Positions 57,560-64,000 of a stretch of 64,000 nucleotides of DNA are shown piece by piece. Each line of letters begins with the position of its first letter. The stretch's first letter is position 1. The stretch is from NCBI RefSeq assembly GCF_012295525.1, contig NZ_CP051167.1:3517501-3581500 (forward strand), given 5' to 3'. This DNA is from Oxynema aestuarii AP17. Lineage in GTDB: Bacteria; Cyanobacteriota; Cyanobacteriia; Cyanobacteriales; Laspinemataceae. The notes under the pieces are model-generated. The model searched no databases. It was not told where the DNA came from and saw only the letters and a program-made list of their open reading frames with translations. A program made the position numbers and the translations under genes.

Positions 57560-58239
57560 TTCCCCTTGAGGCGATCGCCACGGTAAACCGTAGAATTCGA
57601 GCGAAGATAAACTGGAATTTTCACTGAAATATCCGTGTATTCTGGCTGACCAGTTAAGATGGAAAACAGCCAGTACGAAGATCGAGGGGGGCGTCGAGAT
57701 CGCCTCGGCAGCGTTCCCATACCGGGGGGCTTGTCCCTTCCTACGATCGCGATCGAGTCACAGAGATAGATTCCAGGCACCAATTATTTCATTTAAAGTC
57801 TAAACTTTTTAAAGCACTTGTAGACTTGCACTGAGCCGGGTTGGGAATCGACCGACTCGAAGAAAAGGGGAATTGAGCCAACACCTGCCGCCTGAAGCCT
57901 CTGGCTGAGATCTCGCCTTGGCTCACCCCACTCGCCATCCACTCGCGCACTCGACTCGGATTCCCTGCGATCTCTTCTGTTTGTTAATGTTTGTTAAATT
58001 TTAAAAATCGACTGCCCAACGTTGCTCCACTGCCAGTCAGGGTCACTCGATTGAGTGCAAAATCTACTCGTCTTTGCTCGATCTCCGATTCGGTGACAGC
58101 CTCATTGTTTTGGCAACATTTGCCCACATCGCTGTAACATAAGCAGTAACATAAGTCGGGAAAACAGATCTCAATTTACGATGTTGGATTAACTTTTGTT
58201 GCACTTGGGGCTTGCATCATTATCGCCTAGAAACTTCCT
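57560..58239. other. Spacer before the Cache sensor kinase
   Basis: 680 bases without a gene. Several HIP1 cores; a short AT-rich part at 57780-57815 and TGTTTGTTAATGTTTGTTAA at about 57978 are possible promoter pieces. Nothing else seen. Confidence 0.45.
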
Positions 58240-60300
58240 ATGGTTAAGCCTGGTCAATCCTCGTTTCGTCGCATCCTCTTATCGCGAATTCTCCTATTGA
58301 GCGTACCTGTATTGCTTTTGGGAGAATACGTTACCTATCGCAAGGCCCGTTCTAGCTTGCTCGAAACGGCCCGCCAAAATTTGACCGAAAGCGCGATTCG
58401 GAAGGGAGAAAGCATCGAAGCTTCGATTCAAGCCCTACAAGCCAACTTGCTGACGGCGAGCGAAACTGCCGTCCTCAAATCCGGTTCGCCTCAAGAATCG
58501 CAAGCTTTTGTCGAGCGATTGGCCGAGCAGTTGCCGACGAAAGTTCAGTGCGTTCAATTGCGCGATTTGAATAACGATCGCATCATTGCCAGCAGTTGCG
58601 GCGATCGCCCTCTCGGCAGTATCGAGACAAGTTGGTGGTCGCACTCTCCCGACGCTTCGAGCAATCCGATTTCTAAAGTACGGGTGACGACTTTTTTGCC
58701 GGAAGAAGACCCCCCCAATACGGGGACGGATCTAATATCCGGCGAACCTGTCAACGAAGGACAGTTGCGCTTGCGCCTGTACGCTCCGGTGTACGCGAGC
58801 GATCGCTATTTGTACGCCCCGGATACCCCGGGAACCCCCGATTACGCTTTGACGATCGAATCGCGCCTGGGACAGCGCGCCAGCGATCGCCGCTTCGAAC
58901 CCGGTTCCCTGACGGGCTACACCGTCGTCATCGACCAAAACGGCACCATTCTCGAACATGCCAACGACCCCGATCGCGTCGGACGCAACATCAAACAAGA
59001 AAAAGACGCCAAACGCCTCGAAAGCATCGTCCGCAATGCCATTTCCGGACGGCAGGACTTCCTTCACCTGTTCGGCTTGGACAAAGCGGGAGTCGAACTC
59101 ATTTGCGGCTATACCGCCATCACTAGCCCCTTGAGTCACGGCGGTGGCGAGCAGAAATGGATCATTTTGGCAGTGACGCCCCTCGACAGCGCCCTCGCGG
59201 GACTCAAGCAAATTCAACAAGTCTTATTTACCCTCATTCTGGGCCTGTTGGCGGCTAATTTACTGGCGACTTTGTACCTGACGCGGGATTTAGCCCTGCC
59301 GATCGAAAAATTACAAGATTATGCCTTAAATATCCAATGCCGTTCGACGAGCGATCGCGTCCCCCACAATCTGCGGATTCGCGAGTTCAATCGCTTGGCG
59401 GAAGCCCTCGACGTGATGGTCGATCGCCTCAAAGCCTGGGCCGAAGAACTAGAAAGCGCCTGGAAGGAAGCAAAGGCGGCCAATCAACTAAAAAATGAAT
59501 TTTTGGCGACCATTTCCCACGAGTTGAGAACTCCCCTCAATGCAATTATCGGTTGCATTCGCCTGGTACGGGACGACTGCTGCGACGATCGCGATGAGGA
59601 AATCGAATTTCTGCAACGGGCCGACGATGCGGCGATTCACCTGTTAAATATCATTAACGATATTCTCGATATTTCTAAAATTGAGGCCGGAACCCTTTCA
59701 GTTCTGATCGAACCTGTCGATGTTAATAAAATCATTCAGGAAGTCATCGACATTCAAGAAGAACCGATTCAACAAAAAGGTCTCAAACTGACGGTGACCG
59801 AATCGACCGAACCCCTGACGATCGAAGCCGATCCGGCCAAACTCAAACAAGTGCTGATCAATTTGATCGGTAATGCGATTAAATTTACCGACACGGGGAC
59901 GATCTCGATCTCCACGCGCAAGGAAACGGCGCAGACCCACAACGGTGACGATCTCGCCGACGGGTCGAAATCTTCACGGGTGGTTATCAGTATCCAGGAT
60001 ACGGGGATCGGAATTGCCCCGGACCAACAGCAAAAGCTGTTCCAACCTTTCGTGATGGTGGACGGGACTAAAACTCGCAAACATGGCGGAACGGGTCTGG
60101 GATTGGCTATCTCTCGCAATTTGATCGAGTTGATGGGCGGCGCGATCGCCCTGTCGAGCCCGGGAATCGGTCAAGGAACGACCGTTGAAATTAGTCTGCC
60201 CCTGCTCGATATCTGGTCTGAGGGAGAAGATCGCCCCCAAGACGGTCTCGATTCCCCGGAGTTGAGAACGATGTCCGGGGTCAGACCGGAGGAGAGTTAG
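58240..60300 (+). CDS. Sensor histidine kinase with Cache sensor and HAMP
   Basis: A 686-residue membrane kinase. Membrane segments at about 12-30 and 328-348 enclose a large periplasmic double-Cache domain (ARQNLTESAIRKGESIEASI; DYALTIESRLGQR; GYTVVIDQNGTILEHANDPD). Next comes HAMP (LYLTRDLALPIEKLQDYALN). The kinase core is canonical: H-box FLATISHELRTPLNAIIG, N-box QVLINLIGNAIKFT, G1 QDTGIGIAPDQQ, G2 HGGTGLGLAISRNL. A short tail (SEGEDRPQDGLDSPELRTMS) follows. There is no receiver domain and no partner regulator next to it. The ligand is probably a small molecule outside the cell membrane (family knowledge). Confidence 0.93.
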   Translation: MVKPGQSSFRRILLSRILLLSVPVLLLGEYVTYRKARSSLLETARQNLTESAIRKGESIEASIQALQANLLTASETAVLKSGSPQESQAFVERLAEQLPTKVQCVQLRDLNNDRIIASSCGDRPLGSIETSWWSHSPDASSNPISKVRVTTFLPEEDPPNTGTDLISGEPVNEGQLRLRLYAPVYASDRYLYAPDTPGTPDYALTIESRLGQRASDRRFEPGSLTGYTVVIDQNGTILEHANDPDRVGRNIKQEKDAKRLESIVRNAISGRQDFLHLFGLDKAGVELICGYTAITSPLSHGGGEQKWIILAVTPLDSALAGLKQIQQVLFTLILGLLAANLLATLYLTRDLALPIEKLQDYALNIQCRSTSDRVPHNLRIREFNRLAEALDVMVDRLKAWAEELESAWKEAKAANQLKNEFLATISHELRTPLNAIIGCIRLVRDDCCDDRDEEIEFLQRADDAAIHLLNIINDILDISKIEAGTLSVLIEPVDVNKIIQEVIDIQEEPIQQKGLKLTVTESTEPLTIEADPAKLKQVLINLIGNAIKFTDTGTISISTRKETAQTHNGDDLADGSKSSRVVISIQDTGIGIAPDQQQKLFQPFVMVDGTKTRKHGGTGLGLAISRNLIELMGGAIALSSPGIGQGTTVEISLPLLDIWSEGEDRPQDGLDSPELRTMSGVRPEES

Positions 60301-60370
60301 AGGCGATCGCGTTGTTGACGGCTCGATCCGAGCGGTCGTTCGCGAAGTGACTCCTCGGGAGGATCTGCGA

Positions 60371-61423
60371 CTAGGAAATCGAGACCTCGCGCCCGCCTTC
60401 TTGCAGGGAAAGGGTTAAGGCATTGAGAATTTCAACTAATTTCGCAGCAAAGGCACCGTCGGAGGTGGCGATCGCTGCGGGATCGTCGATCCATCGGACA
60501 AAGCGATCGCACACTTGCGCGAGGGGTTCGTCAGTCCCTACGGGAATGATTTCCGTGCCTTCGTCGTCGGGACTCCAGCGATCGCCCCGACGCTCCAATC
60601 TGCCCCGCTTGAAGGTTAGGGGAGCTTCTCGGGCCATTTCGTCGAAAATTAAGGTCCCGCGATCGCCGACGACTGCCAATCGTCTCTGTTTGTCCGGATT
60701 CGACCAGCACAGGTGAATGCACCCTTGAAAGCCACTCCCATAGGTCACCGTCGCCCAGACTAAATCGGCGAGTCCTTGGGGGTACAAACTCCTGGCAACG
60801 GCATCGGCTTCGGTCATCTGGGGCTGTAGCCAAATTTGACCCGTAGCGCGGGCGCTGACCGGGGTTTGACCGAGCCAGGTATTGAAAATGACCAGATCGT
60901 GAATGGCTAAATCCCACAAGGCATCGACATCGCCCCGGACCGGACCGAGGTGGGTTCGGGTCGCATAGCCGTAACGGAGGGACCCGACCCGGGCGATCGC
61001 CTCTTTTCCGGCGCTAACGGCGGGATGAAACAGGTAAGTATGGTCTACGAACAGGCGGCGATCGCGCTGGCGGGCTAAATCGGCGAGTTCGACGCACTGG
61101 CGCGGATCGAGGGTGAGGGGTTTTTCTGCCAATACGTGGCAGTTGCGCTTTAAGGCGCTCAGGATTAACTCGTAGTGGGTCGAGGCGGGAGTGGCGATCG
61201 CGACGGCATCGAGAACCCTCAACTTTTCAACTTGTTGCCAATCTGTCGCCAGCAACACGGAACTGTCCTCATCCAAGCGCGATCGCACCTCAGCCAGTCG
61301 TTCCGGATGCGGATCCACCACCGCCACCACTCGCGTGCGCGGATGACGGACAAAATTGCGGATCAGGTGAACTCCCCAGCGCCCCGCACCTAAAATCGCG
61401 ATGGAAATCGATCGATCGGACAT
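60371..61423 (-). CDS. Gfo/Idh/MocA family oxidoreductase
   Basis: A 350-residue NAD(P)-dependent sugar dehydrogenase-like protein. Rossmann fold ILGAGRWGVHLIRNFVRHPR at the N-terminus, VVAVVDPHPERL, then the family EKP motif in HVLAEKPLTLDPRQC and the substrate side RRLFVDHTYLFHPAV. The C-terminal GFO_IDH_MocA_C beta sheet runs from VGSLRYGYATRTHLGPVRGD to about residue 320. The genes for a pathway are absent, so the substrate (often a nucleotide or cell-surface sugar) is unknown. 63 bases from rnc on the same strand. Confidence 0.9.
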   Translation of the reverse strand: MSDRSISIAILGAGRWGVHLIRNFVRHPRTRVVAVVDPHPERLAEVRSRLDEDSSVLLATDWQQVEKLRVLDAVAIATPASTHYELILSALKRNCHVLAEKPLTLDPRQCVELADLARQRDRRLFVDHTYLFHPAVSAGKEAIARVGSLRYGYATRTHLGPVRGDVDALWDLAIHDLVIFNTWLGQTPVSARATGQIWLQPQMTEADAVARSLYPQGLADLVWATVTYGSGFQGCIHLCWSNPDKQRRLAVVGDRGTLIFDEMAREAPLTFKRGRLERRGDRWSPDDEGTEIIPVGTDEPLAQVCDRFVRWIDDPAAIATSDGAFAAKLVEILNALTLSLQEGGREVSIS

Positions 61424-61486
61424 CTTCTAACATCGAGTAAGTGAACTGTGGGGACGTTACCTTGCGATCGCAACGCCCGTTCTCGC

Positions 61487-62212
61487 CTAAGACGGAAGCG
61501 CTTGCGCCTGTTGCATTTCCACGAACGCCATCCGCGCCGCCGCCTGTTCTGCCGCCTTTTTCGTCCGTCCCTGTCCGTAACCGCGACGGGTTCCTTGAAA
61601 CCACACTTCAGCCTGAAACCGTTGGGGATCGGCGTGAACTGTACTCGTTTCGCGGACGCGATATTCCGGCAGCATTTGATAGCGGCTTTGGGTCAATTCT
61701 TGCAAGGCATCTTTATAATTTTGCAAGGCCGGATCGCAACGAATTTGTTCGGCTAATTCTTTGAAGTGTTCGTCTAACCACGGGCGAACGAGGTCTAAAG
61801 AATGGGTGCTTAAATAGAGTGCCCCTAAGGTTGCTTCCAGGGCATCGGCTAAGCGCGATTGTCGTCCGTTGCGATCGCCCGCCGCCCCCGGAGAGAGCAG
61901 TAAATAGCGCTCTAATCCGTAGTTGTCCGCAATTTTCGCTAACATGCGATCGCTCACCAACAGCGATCGAATCGAAGCCAATTCGCCCACTTTGGAATCG
62001 GGATAGCGTTCGTCGAGATATTCCGCCGCCGCCATCCGCAACACTGCATCCCCGACAAACTCCAGGCGATCGTAATTCATTTCCGACGAAAAACTCGGAT
62101 GAATTAAGGCGAGATCTAACAACTGCCAGTCGATCGGATCTTGAGGGGAAAGCCCCAATTTTTGGATGAGTTTTTCCAGTTCCCTTTGGCGTTGGGGATG
62201 ATTTAGAGTCAT
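61487..62212 (-). CDS. rnc: Ribonuclease III
   Basis: A 241-residue dsRNA endonuclease for rRNA and mRNA processing. The signature YDRLEFVGDAVLRMAAAEYL carries the catalytic Glu/Asp. The second acidic pair is expected near ALEATLGALYLSTH. The C-terminal dsRNA-binding domain runs from NYKDALQELTQSRYQMLPEY to RTKKAAEQAAARMAF. ATG 62212 (MTLNHPQRQRELEKL) is chosen over a GTG three codons upstream. rnpB, on the same strand, lies just upstream, so two RNA-processing genes are neighbours. Confidence 0.95.
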   Translation of the reverse strand: MTLNHPQRQRELEKLIQKLGLSPQDPIDWQLLDLALIHPSFSSEMNYDRLEFVGDAVLRMAAAEYLDERYPDSKVGELASIRSLLVSDRMLAKIADNYGLERYLLLSPGAAGDRNGRQSRLADALEATLGALYLSTHSLDLVRPWLDEHFKELAEQIRCDPALQNYKDALQELTQSRYQMLPEYRVRETSTVHADPQRFQAEVWFQGTRRGYGQGRTKKAAEQAAARMAFVEMQQAQALPS

Positions 62213-62292
62213 ATCCAGCACAATCTATGTGGAAATCGTCGTCCGGGAAACAAAACCGCCCCGAATTCGACGATCGCGATCGTCAAAAAATC

Positions 62293-62720
62293 GAGAGAAA
62301 GTAAAGAGTAAGCCGGGTTCTGTTCTGCACTTCCCGAGGGAAGCACAGGGCGGTTATCTATCTGGGACGCCTGTTACCAGACGCCTCAAGCGGCTCTACT
62401 AACGGGAACCGGGAAAAGACCAACCTTAGTTCCCTCTTACCTTGCTTCCAACCGGGGTTTACCGAGCCAGCGCCTCTCGACGCTGCTGGTGCGCTCTTAC
62501 CGCACCTTTGCACCCTTACCTGTTAGCAAGAATCCGGAAAACGACGCCCGAAGACGACGCCCGAGCTCGTTCTTGCTTCATCGGCGGTATGTTTCTGTGG
62601 CACTCTCCTCACGGTCACCCGCACTGGGCGTTACCCAGCAAGTTCGGTCTTTCGGAAGCCCGGACTTTCCTCAGATCCCCATGTTTGAGAATCTGCAACC
62701 ACCTACTTTTACTTTCTCCC
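62293..62720 (-). ncRNA. rnpB: RNase P RNA
   Basis: About 428 bases on the minus strand. Conserved core elements are read directly: GAGGAAAGTCCGGGCTTCCG near the 5' end, GTGCCACAGAAACATACCGCC, and AACCCGGCTTACTC at the 3' end. Helix P1 pairs GAGAAAGTAAA (5') with TTTACTTTCTC (3'), which sets the ends. A 13-base direct repeat (ACGACGCCCGAAG) falls in the variable P12 region, where cyanobacterial rnpB genes often carry tandem repeats. This is the type A bacterial ribozyme that matures tRNA 5' ends. Confidence 0.96.
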
Positions 62721-62858
62721 GATTTCTAGTTTATACCATTTTAGATTTCAGATTTTAGATTTCAGATTTCAGATTTTATTCAACGGGTATGAATTGAAAA
62801 TCTTAGATGGCGCGATCGCGGCGATCGCCGCCGGGTTGACTCCGCGCGATTTTGACGT

Positions 62859-63551
62859 CTATTTTCTCTTTTCTTTTTCTTGTCTCCACGGTAGGGTTTC
62901 CGTCCACGGTAACGGTTCGACTACAAACTGACAGCTCAAGGGAATTGGACGGGGGGCGATCGTCGAGACTTCACTCGCCGCAAAGCGAAAAGCCAAAGAT
63001 AAATAAAAATAAAATATTTCTAACTTCGGCTGAGATCGATTCTTTTTTTTGTCGTCTTTTCGATCGGGTTTGAGTTTGGAAAAATCGACAAAGGTGCGGG
63101 CAATAGCGAGGGGCGAACTTTCAGAGTTTCTCCGCAAACTGCTTTCGCTGGCGATCGGTTGAACTAAGGTGCGTTTGGCGGGAATGACACTATTGACTTG
63201 GGGAGAAAGTAAATCTAAAGTCATCCCGGGAATAATCCTAACAATTCGGTGCGATCGCCCCTCCAAATCGATCGCCGCACTCGCATCCCAATCGATATAA
63301 AGCTCGCGATCGCTTTTGTTACTAATTTTGAGTTCTAAAAACTTGAATTCGTCGAGATTGTATCTTTTTTCTAGCTTCACGTCAATTTCGATCGCCCCTT
63401 TGAGCTGCTGGGTTTCGAGCTGCTTTTCGAGAAAGGGGCGATCGAAACGAATCATTATTTGGTGTACGAATAAGGAGGCGATCGCCCGCGCTATAACGGT
63501 TACCACGCAGACTAAATAGAACGTCAGGATAATTAAATCGAATCCGGTCAT
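62859..63551 (-). CDS. Hypothetical membrane-anchored protein
   Basis: A 230-residue protein with one N-terminal membrane segment (about 5-28, LIILTFYLVCVVTVIARAIA) and a soluble rest. It has beta-rich pieces (YNLDEFKFLELKISNKSDRE, HRIVRIIPGMTLDLLSPQ) and a basic stretch KPDRKDDKKKNRSQPK near residue 165. I do not recognise the family. It lies 50 bases downstream of a DUF6464-like small protein on the same strand, probably one operon. Confidence 0.65.
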   Translation of the reverse strand: MTGFDLIILTFYLVCVVTVIARAIASLFVHQIMIRFDRPFLEKQLETQQLKGAIEIDVKLEKRYNLDEFKFLELKISNKSDRELYIDWDASAAIDLEGRSHRIVRIIPGMTLDLLSPQVNSVIPAKRTLVQPIASESSLRRNSESSPLAIARTFVDFSKLKPDRKDDKKKNRSQPKLEIFYFYLSLAFRFAASEVSTIAPRPIPLSCQFVVEPLPWTETLPWRQEKEKRK

Positions 63552-63600
63552 TTCCGGTTATTCATTTTCTATTTTTCAGTTTTGAATTTGTTTTACACTT

Positions 63601-63918
63601 TTAAAATTTACTTTTCGCTTCCGAGTTTCGCGATTGGTAATGAGGACAGTCCCGACACGGACCACTTGGATTGACCGCACAACGAATGTAAGCCGAACGC
63701 GCGTTAAATTGACAGGTCGGATCTCCGGTCACTTCTCCAATTCCTTCGAGATAACGGCGATCGCCTGTAAAAGGCGTTCTCCCCGGAATTCTAACCACGG
63801 GAATTTCTCTAGCCCGGATTAAATTTTCACGCGCTCTAACTTGCGCCTTTCGCATGACCCACAACGAAAACAGAGGTGGGGCGATCCCCAAGATAAAAAC
63901 GGCAAGAGTTTCTAACAT
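63601..63918 (-). CDS. DUF6464-like small membrane protein with Cys cluster
   Basis: 105 residues from ATG 63918, preceded by the ribosome site AGGAGC (a TTG at 63954 is less likely). One membrane segment (about 3-22, LETLAVFILGIAPPLFSLWV), then a soluble tail with DPTCQFNARSAYIRCAVNPS followed by GPCRDCPHY. The four Cys (TCQ, RCA, PCRDC) suggest a metal or Fe-S site. I recall this tail from the cyanobacterial DUF6464 family. Function unknown. Confidence 0.75.
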   Translation of the reverse strand: MLETLAVFILGIAPPLFSLWVMRKAQVRARENLIRAREIPVVRIPGRTPFTGDRRYLEGIGEVTGDPTCQFNARSAYIRCAVNPSGPCRDCPHYQSRNSEAKSKF

Positions 63919-64000
63919 GACAATTGCTCCTAACACTGACCAATTAGCTTGCAATTCTCCGATCTATATTCTCCGATCTATTATAAATTTATGCGATCGT

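Overview
The window is from a cyanobacterial chromosome, most likely a filamentous, Oscillatoriales-like species (inference). The evidence is the very high density of the HIP1 octamer GCGATCGC in genes and spacers, chlL and chlN for dark chlorophyll synthesis, and gun4, ictB, ferredoxin-thioredoxin reductase, GH100 invertase, an RppA/RppB pair, PEP-CTERM proteins and a cyanobacterial rnpB. No phage, plasmid replication gene or CRISPR array was found.

Layout. 1-9.3 kb: the tail of an adenylate cyclase, a membrane protein, then a minus-strand transporter cluster of one ABC ATPase (8336-9286) followed by four tandem paralogous ABC-2 permeases. 9.5-14.3 kb: small conserved proteins, cofH (deazaflavin synthesis) and a DUF5009/HGSNAT-like membrane protein. 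14.8-18.7 kb: chlL, an acidic repeat protein (DUF5331-like), chlN, then initiator tRNA-Met. 19.2-21.6 kb: invertase and hemD on the minus strand.

21.8-36 kb is the accessory part. A degenerate IS630-type element is split by a second, also degenerate, IS630/Tc1-like element at a TA dinucleotide. Next comes a REP-associated tyrosine transposase (RAYT) embedded in about 2.2 kb of hairpin repeats whose stems vary in concert. A large RTX/Calx-beta/repeat-domain surface protein follows, whose 5' end is copied 5 kb away as a truncated gene. Between the two copies lie AT-rich orphan genes, a PEP-CTERM protein and an ECF sigma factor gene with one in-frame amber codon inside a 12-bp-arm palindrome. 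Remnants of an antitoxin-like gene and of a Uma2 gene lie before the core genome resumes.

36-64 kb is mostly core: formaldehyde detoxification (frmA, fghA), ftrC, a DUF309 protein, a peroxiredoxin-like/2OG-oxygenase fusion, rppA/rppB, an lptA-lptB-lptF/G export operon, icd, a PEP-CTERM protein, a LuxR-type response regulator, an HldE-type nucleotidyltransferase, gun4, a GAF pseudo-histidine kinase, ictB, a Cache sensor kinase, a Gfo/Idh/MocA oxidoreductase, rnc, rnpB and two small membrane proteins.

The best candidate for something little described is the RAYT with its hairpin families (24.0-26.3 kb, with further copies at 30.0, 35.2 and 35.7 kb). Several unrelated stem cores keep the same outer arms, usually the same single C/A mismatch and the same CTACC tail. 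Copies also lie at the edges of a duplication and of a gene truncation.
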